Notes: generated by a model from the sequence alone, not told the origin. DNA of 64,000 nucleotides from Furcasterigmium furcatum (GCA_001599815.1 BCIA01000004.1:3994082-4058081), one strand, 5' to 3'. Shown: positions 10,100-22,049, counted from the stretch's first letter. Numbers and translations are program-made.

Positions 10100-11100
10100 T
10101 CACGCCCGCCTTTGGAATGCCCTCAATATCGCCAAGCTCACAACAGGGTATGTCATGATCTCATCGTGAAGGTCGTACTTCACGATCTCCTCCCTGATGA
10201 GGCCCTTCTCCGTCTCATGGTTCACGACCCAGCCGCCGACACCACACCAAGAATCTGCCTCGTCGCCTGCTTCTCCTTCTCCAGGTCCTCAAAGCTGACC
10301 CCGTCAGGGCCCGCGGCATTGACGGCGTGCCAGTAGAGCTTGTCGCTATGGGACCAGGGGATGTCGTAGTCGTCCTCGGCAAGGATGATGTTGGTGTGAT
10401 ACCTCGCCTCCGGGTCCGACAAGCTCCGGACCCTGCTGATGTATTCTGTCAACTTATCCTTACTGGGCCATTTGCTGATGAGGAAGGTGTTGAGGAACCT
10501 CAGGAGCGGGATGATGCCGCCGATCCGGTAGGTGGCGGTGAACAGCTCGGCGTCGACGAAGGGGCGACGAGGACTATACCGGAGAAGACGATGGGATCGC
10601 GCTGTTTGGCGAGATGGTGAGCCATTGATATGCTCACGGCTGTACCGAGTGACTGGCCGAAGATGACGATGCGCGACGGGGGAGTCCGGGCCACCTCCAT
10701 TACCCACTGCGCGAGTGTCAGCGTGTCGATGAGGAGGCCCTGCTCGGACGGGGTTCCGGTGCTGTCCCCGTACCCCCGGTAGTCCATCGTGATGAGGTGG
10801 ATGTTGTTGGACGAGGCAGCGGACATGGTCCTGTGCCTGGGCGGCCTCCATCCTGCGCCCAGCGTTCCCGCTGCACCGTGAAGGCACAGAACGAGGAGGG
10901 TAATCCGGATCATCGCGAAGGAGGCGGAACCCCGGGGACTCGGTGATATCGTTGGGGAGATCATGGTTAACATCCGGAGCGGGGGATCTCTTTTTATGTG
11001 CGTCTGCAAGCATCCACAAGGGGCGCGTTGTGTCACTGATACTGTAGTCATCAATTGGAGGAGGGCCAAACGGATGGCCAAAAAAGGACATAAACATTGG
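10100..11100 (-). pseudogene. ABHD12-type alpha/beta hydrolase, three frameshifts
   Basis: The family signature is clear: HGAAGTLGAGWRPP, TMDYRGYGDSTG, the nucleophile elbow FGQSLGTA, and near the end LAEDDYDIPWSH and KYDLHDEIMTYPVVS. These pieces lie in three frames. Shifts occur near 10914 (before the first motif), near 10561 (a base missing after LVAP) and near 10226 (before NHETEKGLI). The N-terminal start region is also missing; no initiator is found beyond 11100. Base composition is like intact genes, so this is small-indel decay, not RIP. Systematic sequencing error is possible but less likely, since neighbouring genes are intact. Confidence 0.8.
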
Positions 11101-11393
11101 GTATTCGCTGGTCGTGACCCGACCCAGGTACTAATCGAGCCCTCAGATGTGTTAGAAATGGGACTTTTGCTTCCAATCATAATGGAATCAGAGGCTCAAG
11201 ATATTACCTTAGGCGGGTGGGCCTCCTGCTACACGCCACGTCACGCCTATATCCTTCTAAGTAATTGCCTTGATCAAGATCGTGAAAGCAGACCGGCCGC
11301 AGACCGAGAGTCGTCTCGGCCGGTGCCTCGCGGCGCGTGTACACGAGATTCCACTGACCGCGAGACGTTTCCTGTGCGCCACCCGGTCGGATA

Positions 11394-12359
11394 TCATGTG
11401 GCGAGATCCTCAAGCTCCTCATCGTCAAACTCTTCAAGGACCATGTCGTCCGCCTTGACGGAGGCATACGGGTCACCATCATCATGGTCGCCCAGGCCCG
11501 CCAACCGCCCCTGGAAGAAGCTCGGCCCGTCGTCTCGAAGCTTCAGGTGTCGACGACTCAGCAGCCCCGTCGTAACCCTACGCAGCTCAACCGCGAAGAT
11601 CATGCTGTCGCCCGATCGGCCCTGGAACTGGGCGTCGACTGAGCGGTCCATAGAAGCCCGCACTCTCGGGTCTGCAACGTCACCGGGAAGAAGTGCCTGG
11701 CCCGTAGCGGCGGAGGCAGCAGCCGCGCCGACGGGTAGCTGGGCGCTGCCCTCGACAGACCGGGACTTGGCACCGCCCCAGTCGAAGTTGGCCTGTTCGC
11801 ACACCATGATGCCGACGACGAGGCAGACGTCGCGCAGCGGCCTGATCCAGCCTGGCGTTCGCTCCCGCACGTCGTCATCGCCCTTCAGTCTCGTCCAGAA
11901 TTTATCGATCTGCTGGATCCGCTTCCACCGGACGAGCTTGCCCTCGAGCCGGAAGGCCTCCTCGCGCGCGCCGGTCACGACGAAGCCCGCGAGGGAGCCG
12001 AGGCCGGCGGCACCCGACTTGGTCAAGGTGTCGGAGCCCGCGAGGCAAAAGTCGGCGATCTGCCCGTCCTGGAAGCCCTCCTTGGCGTACTTAAACGGCG
12101 CGTCGGGAACGTAGTTTGATGCGGGGCTGGCGGGCTGGCGGATGATGGCGCCGAGGATCTTGTGCTCAAAGTCTTCGGCCTGCATCCATGCCTGATGCTT
12201 GAGGAAGAGGAATCTCGGATCGCCGCGCATTGTGAGGGTGTCGCTGAAGAGAGGGAGGAAATGCTCTTGTCGTAGTATCAGTGAGAGAAAATGAGCTGAC
12301 ACTGATGGTCAACGAGCACCTACCCTACTTAGGCGCCCGCCCAGGATGACCTCAAACAT
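11394..12359 (-). CDS. gasdermin-like pore-forming cell-death protein (RCD-1/HET-Q1 type)
   Basis: Model: complement(join(11394..12265, 12329..12359)), 300 aa. Exon 1 is only ten codons (MFEVILGGRL), followed by a 63-nt GTAGGG...ACAAG intron. I recognise, from memory, the fungal gasdermin-like family. Its marks here are an N-terminal FLPLFSDTLTM stretch, an ILGAIIRQPASP strand, a FRLEGKLVRWKRIQQ beta-strand region, PGWIRP, and a late IFAVELRRVTTGLL strand before LKLRDDGP. The last ~48 residues (about 5 kDa) are very acidic (VLEEFDDEELEDLAT at the end), as expected of an inhibitory tail removed by a protease. There is no signal peptide. It is head to head with a subtilisin-like protease gene, the typical genomic partner of HET-Q1. 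Function is inferred from family and context. Confidence 0.75.
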
Positions 12360-12532
12360 GCAGCTGCAGGGGGCTATTTTTGGCCCGGCCCAATCCAGAG
12401 ACCGAGGACTGCCCCGGCCTTGCCTACTTGACGCCAGATCAACGTGGTACTTATACTGCGAGTACTTATCTCGCTCGAGTTCGAGTCACCATCGGCACCG
12501 CTCCAAACCATCGCGACTGTTGCTAGCGCACG
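12360..12532. promoter_or_regulatory. 173-bp bidirectional promoter of the gasdermin/protease pair
   Basis: The two start codons face away from each other across 173 bp. No other frame occupies it. It includes a TGGTACTTATACTGCGAGTA stretch with weak TATA character. A shared promoter implies co-expression of effector and activator. Confidence 0.55.
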
Positions 12533-15512
12533 ATGACTTCCCACTCTGACTCCGAGTCTGATAAGGGCTCAATCCCCGAGTTTCGGACGGCTAGAGTCCG
12601 AATTTACGCCCTTCATGACGAGATACAAGAGGGCGTCAAGTGTGCGACACAAGCCATCAGCAACATCGACTTGCTCCGCAGCAGCGATGGCTTCTCTAGC
12701 AGACCAGGCAACACCTTAGCAGCGATCAGCGAAGTTCAGCAACAGTTGGAAAGTCTCAGAAGCAACATCAGAGGCCTCGAGGACTACCTATCTATCCTGG
12801 ATGACTATCCAGCGTCGCACTATTTCAACGAGCCCAGAGGCGGTAAAATGCTCCTGGTGGCCCTCGTCTACGTCCGGAGAGACGTGAGAGATGTGACGGC
12901 CCTCGTTAATAAGCAGTCCGGCGGCCGCGTGCCGAAGGGGGCGTGGTCTGATGTTGACGAGAAGAGGTGGAACAAGATCGCCGAGAGGCATCGTGCCTTC
13001 ACGGACTGCTTCACGTCAATACTGGACGCCTGCTCGTGAGTGACCCCGAAACAGGGCCGCTTCAGTTCCCAGGAGGCTAATCCGCGATGACAGAGATCCC
13101 GCCGAGTCTTTTCCGCCGAGCTTCCTCGCCCGAGTAATCGGAAGCATCCACAGCAAGCGGTCCGAGGAGAACCGCGACAAGGAATATTCGGAGAAGATCA
13201 TGCAGCACGTTAGGACGCAAACCGGGGCTCTACGACAAGGTGAAGATGCACGGCAAGAGCGGATATACAGCGAAACAAAAGAGTTCCGGGACAAGTTGCG
13301 CAACCTGCACAAGCTGAGCCATTACTACGGCACTGGCGAAGGCCACAGTGAGCTCCTGGCGACGATGAAAGAATTGATAGTCGACGGTTTCGACATTGAC
13401 AGACCCGTGGAAGGAAAGGACAGGTCGACGGAAAAGTTTATTGAGCAGACTGCTTTGCACATGCTCGTCCAGGACAGTAGGAATCTTCACATGGTGGAAG
13501 AGCTTCTTTTGGCGGGCGCCTCGCCAGATGTGCAGCGAAGGTCAGACAACAGGACACCGCTCTTTCTCACCGATGACGAGGAGATGTTCCTTCTCTTGCT
13601 CAAGTTCGGCGCCTCTCCTCAAATTAGGAACAGCGAGGGGCAAGACGCCCTGCACTACGCTGCCATATTCAGGTTCTCCAAGGCCATCAAGAAGCTACTC
13701 GACCCGCATAAGCTTCTGATCGCTGTCGACTCGTCCACGCCGGATGGGATGACGGCGCTGCACTTCGCCGCTCTTGCGGGAGCGACCGAAATCATCCAAG
13801 TCCTGCTCGAGAACAAGGCTCCCATTGACCGCCGGACCTCCGAAGGCTCAACACCCTTGGAGTTTGCGCTGCAAGTGGAACGTGATGGAAGAGGTGCGAG
13901 CGTCGAAGCCGCCGTGCTGCTGCTCGAGGCTGGGGCGGACGTCCACTACCTGCGGCGCGGAAAGGTGCATCAGCTTGCTACCTTGGACAGCTCAGCGCTC
14001 CTGGAGCTGGTCATCTCCCGCCTGAACAACATCAACCTGCAGGACAAGGAAGGACGGACGATTCTGCACGTCGCGGTGGAGTCCCAGTCCGTCTCTTGCG
14101 TGGACGCCATTCTTACGATGAAGCTTCCCTCGCTGACAGTGACTTGGGGCCCGAGGCTCACGCCGCTTCATCTGGCCTTTAAGGGGAAATCAATGGAGAT
14201 CATCGCGAGGCTACTCGCGGCGCACAAGGCACGGGGTGTCGACATTGTGCACCGAGCGAGCAACGGAAGCTTGCCCGTTGACATGATCCCGCCCAACGAC
14301 GACAACGGAGACTCCAAGAGGGCGCTCTGGGAAGAGGCTCTCGGGTCCAGGGACGCCTGGGTTTGTGAGCAAGCGACTGCGAGTCAGAACTTAGCGCCGG
14401 ATGACGACTCTTCAGAAGCGAACGGGCAACTATTTCCAGACCACGCGCTGCAAATATCGAGCCTCACGTAAGTGGTCCATTGACACGATTCTACCAGTGC
14501 CAGACACTAATCCCTTCCTAAGCGATTCCAAGCAGTCGGACGTGTGGTTTCAGGGTTTCCTTGACCTTTTCGTGGCGTGCGAGATCAGGAGGTGCAAGGC
14601 AACCAAAATTGCCATACTCGATTCGGGCATAGATGTCGACATGCCAGGCGTGAGCGGCGACAGCGAGTGTATCGTGGCACGAGAGTCCTTCGTCGGCAGC
14701 GAAGAAACTGACGACAAATGCGGGCACGGCTCTCGCATCGCCAGCATCATTCTCTCTCTAACTCGAAATGTTGAGTTGTACGTCGCAAAGGTCACAGATA
14801 CCCATACCTTCAAGTCGGGGTCTGAAAGCTCCTTCGTCAAGGTGAGTCCACGTCCTTGTACCTTCGCGCCGGCTCCCCGACTCGCGCTCATGACGTGAAG
14901 GCCTTCGAAAAGGCGAGGACAGAGTGGAAGGTAGACATGATCATACTATCGTGGAGCCTGAAGCGGCCTCCCGGTGTAGATCCGATCCATGAAGAGGTGC
15001 AGAAGTGCATCAAGGATGACATTGTCGTTTTTGCAGCGGCATCCAACGACGGCGGCAGCAGAGGCCGTACCTCTCCCGGGAACTATGACAGCGTCATCTG
15101 CGTTCACTCGGCAACTGGGCACGGGAACAAGTCCCGCTTCAACCCATCCCCTGAGGACCGGGAGGATAATTTCAGCGTCGTCGGCGACAACATCAACTAC
15201 CGATATCCCTCGCGCATTGACCTTGCCGACCGGGTCTCCGGGACTTCATTCGCAACGCCCGTCGCTGTGGCTATTGTAGTCTTCTTTCAGAACTACATCG
15301 AGAAGAAGATGGCCGATTTCACCTGGCGCATCAACCCGAAGAGCCCCTTGGGCGTGCGGAAGCTGCTGCGGGTCGTCTCGCACGAGAGGGACGGGTACGA
15401 CCTGATCTCGCCGCAGTGGTTCTTCGAGAGGTATCAGAGGCCGGCGGCCATTCGCGAGCTCGTATGCGACGCGCTTGGTGGTGCGGAGCGTGCTGCCTTT
15501 CGATCACGTTGA
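12533..15512 (+). CDS. ankyrin-repeat subtilisin-like serine protease (HET-Q2-like)
   Basis: Model: join(12533..13035, 13094..14467, 14523..14841, 14901..15512), 935 aa; all three introns (55-59 nt) have GT-AG ends and keep frame. Domains: an N-terminal helical region (1-~165), a helical linker, ankyrin repeats at about 285-600 (e.g. GMTALHFAALAGATEIIQVL), then a peptidase S8 domain. The catalytic triad is intact: Asp659 in AILDSGID, His694 in CGHGSRIAS and Ser848 in GTSFATPVA. The oxyanion Asn is at about 781. There is no signal peptide or propeptide, so it should act in the cytosol. The partner gene is gasdermin-like, and cleavage of its tail is the expected reaction by analogy with Podospora HET-Q2/HET-Q1. 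The ankyrin region probably senses or restrains activation; that is inference. Confidence 0.85.
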
Positions 15513-16127
15513 CAACACACGAGGCAAGAGAGAAAAGCAGAGTCAGCATCCCATCGTCCGCCTTATCTATAATCAAGGAGATTATAAGTCCGTTATGTCT
15601 ACAGATATAATCGTCTCTAGGCACTCATGACTCTGAGTTGTGAACATGATCTAGATGATGAATAAGCTACGATCTGCGGAGCTCACATGACCCCTTCTCA
15701 CTAAACCTCAGAGGCCACTGGTGGCAGTCTTGCTTTGAAAGTCGCTCATATTCAAAGCCCGTAGCAGGGTTTAAGCCCGGTATCGCGGCCCTCCTTTGCG
15801 ACGGGAAGACCAAACACCACTCGGCATGGAGGGTCACCAAGAGTCCTTCTCCGCCCTCGAGGCGCAGAGACGACAGCATCCAGGGTCATCAATCCGTCCG
15901 AGTGGGTATCCGTATTTTTAAGCAGCTGGTGACGCCTCACGGGAATGGGCCTTCCAAGGATGTCGCCGATTGGCCACTATCAGAAGCCACACGTTGAAAT
16001 CTGCCCCAGCTCGTACCAGGTACTACTTACTAGCTCGAACCCGTGGGTATTTTGACTCATTGCCCGCCTCGGTGAACGAGACTTTGACTTCAACTCCTCC
16101 CCAATCTTGGGCTTTACCGCTGTCGCC
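15513..16127. other. intergenic, no supported gene
   Basis: 3' flank of the protease and 5' region of the GNAT gene; no conserved frame or repeat seen. Confidence 0.5.
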
Positions 16128-17103
16128 ATGAAACCTGCCCGCGTAACCGCGGGCCTGGTACCTTGGGACCCCGAGTCCCCGGACCACATCAACAGACTCA
16201 TCGAGCAGCGAATCGACTGTGGGTGGGACAAAGACAAGCCCGATGGACCTTGGAAGAAGGCCCAGCTGGAGGGAAGGAAATGCATATACTGGATTGTGAG
16301 ACGCAACCCCGCAGAGAACGAATACTTAGGACATTCTGGTAGAGGCGATGGCTAACAGTAACAGGTTCTGCCCGAAGAAGACCCCGAGACTAAGGCCAAG
16401 CTCGAGTGGCATACTACCGCGCACCCAAAGGTCAGTGTCCATTCCCATCGTCCTGTCCGTCACATCAGCCCAGTTAACGACTAACAGCAAAACACTCCTC
16501 TGCTGGACACGTGCACTACCCTCAGGGGCGTTTCGCTCGAGCCATCAAGGCAGGAGTTTATGCCCGTGGGCCACATTGCCCTTGACACCGGCTACCCAGA
16601 GGTTGACAAGTTCAACCTCGATATTCCCAAAGAGGGCGTCATATGGATCAAGAGTCTGTACATCACGACACCGCTCCAGTACGGCGGTTTGGGCAGGGCT
16701 GCCATCGATGCCCTCGAGGCCATGGCCACATCCGAGCCTCTCTCGGCGCGGACCCTCATGCTCGACACGATGCACAGGGATGATCAGATGGAGTTGAAGC
16801 ATCCGAAGGTCAGTGGGGTTTGATTTCGATGCGTCCAGATCCATACTGACCGGCGATGAGCAGATGGTCAACCAGGACTGGTATGCACGGAGAGGCTACC
16901 GCCTCATCGGCACTGTTCCGGACTACTATGATATGGGGAACGAATTCGCTGAGCGAGGAGTTGCTCCATTTACCATCAGGACCGTGTTCATGCGCATGGA
17001 TTTGGTCGGAGGGAACTTGACCTCAATGCAGCCCGAGTCGGCTTGCATGAAGGTCGGCGAAGGGCCGAGAAAGAGAGAGCAGATCCAGGCAGTTGTTATT
17101 TGA
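16128..17103 (+). CDS. GNAT-family N-acetyltransferase
   Basis: Model: join(16128..16295, 16365..16430, 16488..16808, 16864..17103), 264 aa; every intron is phase 0. The protein has the GNAT layout: an N-terminal helical start, a VGHIALD strand, IWIKSLYITTPLQYGGLGRAAIDALE covering the acetyl-CoA loop (residue pattern YGGLGRA for Q/RxxGxG/A), and a late DWYARRGYRLIGTVPDYY segment typical of the fungal branch. It should transfer an acetyl group from acetyl-CoA to an unknown amine. The frame upstream of 16128 is open but lacks an ATG. Confidence 0.85.
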
Positions 17104-18381
17104 TGTACGGGACACCGACTTGATGGTCGTTCCAGATGACCGCTCGTCACTCCTCGATTTCCTAGAAGTGAGGTGCGTAGAAATTGAACGATTATATCAT
17201 CCAGCCAAGACTCGACTTACAGGCATCTTGATGTAATTCTTCCCAAGACTGGCAAGTTTACCTATTTGGCCCTGATGGTAACGTCCCATTCGACCTCCTC
17301 GTTAGTGCTGACCTCCGGGCATCCCACCACGCAGAGGTCGCATGGTGATCAACAGGGGCCCTGGCCATCGCACCACCTCATGATTGCAGAAGAGGGCAAG
17401 TTATTGCGCCAGATAACCCCGCCAGAAATATTCACACACGTCTCTCGCCAAGATGGAATTTCCTGATCCTTATCACCAAGCCTCGCTCGTCTTTGCAGGC
17501 AGTCCAGTGCCCAGCACCAAGACATGGGCGCTGCCGCGGAGCATTTCCCGACAGCCACAACGGCGGGTTAGTGGGCGGCAGTCGAGCAACAGGCCGGGTG
17601 GCGGGTTCGGCGGGTGAGGGTTGTGGGGGAAAATGTCGGGGACACCTCGAGATCACCACCAAGCTTACTGCTGAACAAAGGCAGATCGGCAGACCGGCAG
17701 ACGGACCGCCACTGTGAGCGTGTTCGTTTCTCTTGGCTGTCCAACAACCCCGCAGCCGTTCGGAGAGCTCTATCACGGATCGGGCAGGTCAGAAGAACAC
17801 GACAATGACGACAGCCGTCAGACACGCAGTCACCCGCATGTGCCGACGGGCATGGCGCAACAACATGTGTCCGGCTGCCCCAACGAGCTGCCTTTATCGG
17901 AAGCCATGACTCAATTGCTGGGGACCGGCGAGGTATGACGACACCACAGGCCCGCGCATCACCGGCGACTTACACCGACAGCTGCTGAGCTCGAGGCTGG
18001 GATAGGAAGCTGTCGTGCGATTCCGCGATACCCCGCCATCGGAGCAGGCGAGATGATTCGTGGGAGACGCAATCCAAGGCTCCAGGAACCTGCTGTTGGG
18101 CCGGTTCGGCGCCGGACTGTCTGCTACATCGCCCGCGCGGGATGCGGATGACAGTGATCAGCCCAATGGCAACATGCTCGGCCTCGAATCCCACGGGATG
18201 GCGACATGGATATCGAAAATTGACTTATACCGGGCAGTCCGCTGCGGCAATCCGTCGATCCCGTCCCCGTCTGCTCACCCCATCCTCCTCCGCTACCCGA
18301 GAGGAAGACAGGCAAACACCACCAAGACCGCGCATCAGACTCCCTCACATCGGCCGGCACAGCTAGAGTACTAGCATCACC
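17104..18381. other. 1.3-kb intergenic region
   Basis: No frame with motifs or codon bias was found. The last 300 bp is the promoter of the peptidase gene. I see nothing else to annotate. Confidence 0.5.
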
Positions 18382-20760
18382 ATGCGCACTCAGCAGCTCT
18401 CCGTCGTCGCGGCCCTCGCCGCGGGCGCATCCGCCTGCCAGCGCGACTTCAACATCGAAGCACGCCACACCCACAGGCAGCCCCTGGTCCGGCGCAACGA
18501 GGACTGGCCGCCCGTCCTGAGCGAGCACGAGACGCTCCTGTCCAACTCGTTCGACAACGTCTCCATCGACGAGTGGTCTCACTACTACGGCCACCAGAAC
18601 AAGCTCGCCGGCTACGGCAAGGACGCCGCCCAGTGGACCGCCGACCGCTGGAACGAGAACGGCTTCGAGTCGCACCTCAACGAGTACCACGTCTACCTGC
18701 GGTACCCCGTCAGTGCGTCCCTACACCACGTCAACGCCGACGGGGAGAGGACCGAGGTCAACATCAAGGAGGATGTCCTCGAGGAGGACGAGGTGACGGG
18801 CTACGATGTGATCTCGCAGCAGACTTGGCTGGGCTACTCGCCCTCGGGCAAGGAGTCGGCGGAATACGTCTATGCTGGGTGAGAGCTAGAACGTGAACAT
18901 GACAGGGAGGAACTCAGTGCTGACAGATTCGACCAGTCGCGGATCCATCGAGGACTTCGAGGCCCTCGTCTCGCTTGGTGTCGAGATCGAGGGAAAGATC
19001 GCGCTGATCCGCTACGGCGGCCTCTTCCGTGGTCTCAAGGTCAAGAACGCCCAGGATTTCGGTGCCGTTGCCGCCGTCATCTTCCTTGATCCCGCCGATG
19101 ACGGTGAGATCACTGTCGCCAACGGCTACGAGGCCTATCCCAGTGAGTACATGCCCTTCTGGATCACCCAGCACGAGACCAGCAGCACTGACACGATCCT
19201 CAGACGGTCCTGCCAGGAGCCCCAACGCGGTTCAGAAGGGCTCCACGCTCTTCCTGTCGACCTACCCCGGCGACCCCACGACTCCCGGCTACCCTTCGCA
19301 CGAGGGTGCCCCTCGCGCGGACATCTCCAATGTCCTCCCGAGGATCCCCTCTCTGCCCGTGTCGCAGGCGGCTGCTGCCCCCCTGCTGGCCGCGCTGAAT
19401 GGTCACGGTATCTCTGGCGAGGAGGTGAACCGTACCAACTGGGTCGGTGCCCTGGACGCCGAGTACTTCACCGGTCCCGCCCCTGGGGTCAAGCTCGACC
19501 TCGATGTCGTCTCCCGTGAGGCCATCACGCCCGTCCACAACGTCATTGGATGGATCAACGGCACCAATGCTGACGAGACCATCGTCATCGGCAACCATCG
19601 CGACACCTGGATGGTGGTAAGTTACCCCTAACTTCTTGGTTCGAGGGCCATGGATACTGACAAGACCAGGGCGGCAACGGCGACCCTAACTCCGGATCTT
19701 CCATCCTGATCGAGTTCACCAAGGCCATCAACAAGCTCCGTGAGACGGGCTGGCAGCCCAAGAGGAACATCGTTCTTGGATCCTGGGATGCAGAGGAATG
19801 GGGCCTGATCGGCTCCGTCGAGTGGGTTGAGGAGCACGTCAACTGGCTGACCGACACTGCTGTCGCCTATCTCAACATCGGTAAGTCATGGCTTCAATCT
19901 TCAAGGAGAGAAAATCAACTGACATGTTTCTTCAAGATGTCGCCGTCTCTGGCCCGCGCCCCAACCTCGCCACCACCCCTGAGCTGCACACCCTCGCCAC
20001 CGAGACCATGAAGAAGGTTATCCACCCCAACTTCGGCGGCTTCAACACCTCCCTCTACGACGCATGGTACGAGGCTTCGGGCGGCACCGTCGGCGTCCTC
20101 GGCTCTGGCTCCGACTACACTCCCTTCCTGCACCGTGGCATCAACTCCCTCGACGTCGGCTCCTCGGGCGGCCCTACCGATCCCATCTGGCACTACCACT
20201 CCAACTACGACACCTACCACTGGATGGCCAACTTCGGCGACCCGGGCTTCCACCTCCACGCCTCCCAGGGCCAGTACCTCGCCCTCCTCGCCTACCACCT
20301 CTCCTCGGACGACATCCTCCCCATCGACACCCAGAACTACGCCGTCGAGCTGCGCGCCTACTACGACGACCTCGCAGAGTTCGCCGAGGAGAACGGCGCC
20401 GACCTCGACCTCTCCGAGCTCGACGAGGCCATCGAGCACTTCAAGAAGTCCGCCGACCAGGTAAAGTCCCTCGAGCGCCTGGCCGTCGACACCGACGACG
20501 AGACCCTCAAGACCGTCGTCAACCACAAGTACCGTGACTTCCAGCGCGGATTCATCTCCCAGGGCGGCCTCCCCGACCGCGAGTTCTACAAGCACGTCGT
20601 CACTGCGCCCGGCCTCGACACCGGCTATGCCGCCGTCACGTTCCCCGGCGTCACGGAGGGCGTGCAGTATGCTGATGATGGAGACTTCGAGGTTGCCCAG
20701 GAGTGGGTTGCCAAGACTGCGAGGGGAATTGTCGTCGCTGCGAACATTCTGAAGACATAA
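18382..20760 (+). CDS. glutamate carboxypeptidase II-like M28 metallopeptidase
   Basis: Model: join(18382..18878, 18937..19142, 19204..19616, 19670..19880, 19937..20760), 716 aa. A signal-peptide-like start (MRTQQLSVVAALAAGASA) replaces the usual membrane anchor. The PA domain follows (GKIALIRYGGLFRG), then the co-catalytic zinc peptidase core. The zinc-site motifs are present: NHRDTWMVGG, DPNSG, SWDAEEWGLIGS and a late WHYHSNYDTYHW. A C-terminal helical dimerisation-type domain ends the protein. This is the transferrin-receptor/GCPII family, releasing C-terminal residues (often Glu) from peptides in the secretory pathway, vacuole or outside the cell. All catalytic ligands appear present. Confidence 0.92.
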
Positions 20761-21116
20761 GCTAGGGCGTTTTGGGGATGTAGCAGAGGTATTTGACAAT
20801 CGTGCATGTGGTAGTCTGGAAAACATCGTCTGCATTGGATGTCTGTTTGGCGCTTCTTTGCAAACCATCACTTCGTCAAGTCGCCAGATATTTGATAAAG
20901 AGAACCTGTTAATCTTGAGCAAGCTAAGCTAAAGTAAACTGATTGTTGATTGTGTAGCCATTCCATTTGCCTTGTCATGCCTCGAACCGCTGAGTGCAGT
21001 TTCGTATTTGCTTGCTTGATTCCTCGTATGTTTTGAGCCATCCATGTGTAAACCCCAGCGAAGAAAAGTCCTGATATCGCCAACCGATGGATGTGCCTGC
21101 GATCCCGATCCCGGGC
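20761..21116. other. convergent 3' intergenic region
   Basis: Between the peptidase stop and the end of the coiled-coil ORF; nothing coding seen. Confidence 0.4.
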
Positions 21117-22049
21117 CTAGGCGAGGTGGAAGTTGGCGGTGCAAAAAACACCCACGTGTCTGAGTGACCACTGCAGCATTCGACCACGGAGGTCCCTAAT
21201 GCTCCCTTTAGACTTGCTGTGAAGGAATATCCAACCTATCGTTTCTTTCTCAAGCTCCTCCGCTATTTTCGCGAACTTTTTCAGAGTCTCCTTGTGTTTT
21301 GTGCGAATCTCATCAATCTGGTCCAGAGCGTGCAGGCGTTTTGTCAAGGCTGTCGAATAATCTCCCTCGCAAATCCATCGATTGCAGAGGGCTGTTTCCT
21401 TACTGAGTAGAGCATCTTCGAGTGCGCTCAAGCTGTGTTGCTTCTCTTCACCACCGTGCTCCTTGTCCTTGAACTCATGCTGGAGTTGCTGGAGCCTCTT
21501 GGCTTGATCTTCAAGTCGACATCTCTGATCCTCATGCTGACCTTCATGCCGGCGTATGTCTTCCTCCAGTCGATGGAGCTCTTGTTCAGTCTCGCGTTTG
21601 TTTTCTTCCAGCTTGCTTGCCTCAACTGCAGAGCGGAGATGGTCCTCTTGGAATGCAGCAACGAGGCCAGGCCAACTCACTTCGATGTCATGGGATTCGC
21701 GCTCCAGACTTTCAACCTCATGAAGGAACTCGCCCAATGTGGAATCGTTGTCGAGACTGACTTGCAGTCCAGGATCCGTTGCAGCCGCGGAAAGGGAGGA
21801 CCATTTTCTTTTGAGTTTGGACCTGGCAATGGTATCAGCCGCCCTTTTGACACACTCCTGAATGTCTGACAGGGATCTTTGGCTTTCATTCACACATCCA
21901 AGACAGGAGACAAGCTCTTCTTTCGCTGTTGGGTCTGTGGAGGCCAGCATGACGGAATGCCTCTGGATTTTGTCTGTCGTTGGACTGCCCTCTGTCATAT
22001 CAGAGTAGTTGGGAAAGTGAGGCAGCACGGATTGCACCAGGGGTTGCAT
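21117..22049 (-). CDS. coiled-coil protein, possibly the second half of a split gene
   Basis: 310 aa from the first ATG at 22049. The central part (about 130-270) is a long charged coiled coil (for example LEENKRETEQELHRLEEDIR). The C-terminus has a KSKGSIRDLRGR segment. I recognise no family. The upstream frame is open and continuous with the preceding ORF except for a single TAA at 22077-22079, only five codons before the open stretch begins. It may therefore be the C-terminal part of that gene, not an independent gene; there is no room for a normal promoter. Confidence 0.55.
   Translation of the reverse strand: MQPLVQSVLPHFPNYSDMTEGSPTTDKIQRHSVMLASTDPTAKEELVSCLGCVNESQRSLSDIQECVKRAADTIARSKLKRKWSSLSAAATDPGLQVSLDNDSTLGEFLHEVESLERESHDIEVSWPGLVAAFQEDHLRSAVEASKLEENKRETEQELHRLEEDIRRHEGQHEDQRCRLEDQAKRLQQLQHEFKDKEHGGEEKQHSLSALEDALLSKETALCNRWICEGDYSTALTKRLHALDQIDEIRTKHKETLKKFAKIAEELEKETIGWIFLHSKSKGSIRDLRGRMLQWSLRHVGVFCTANFHLA

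Noticed and set aside
19915..20922. 335-codon antisense frame over the M28 peptidase exons
   Set aside because: Shadow of the sense exons, with Gly/Val/Glu repeats and no domain.
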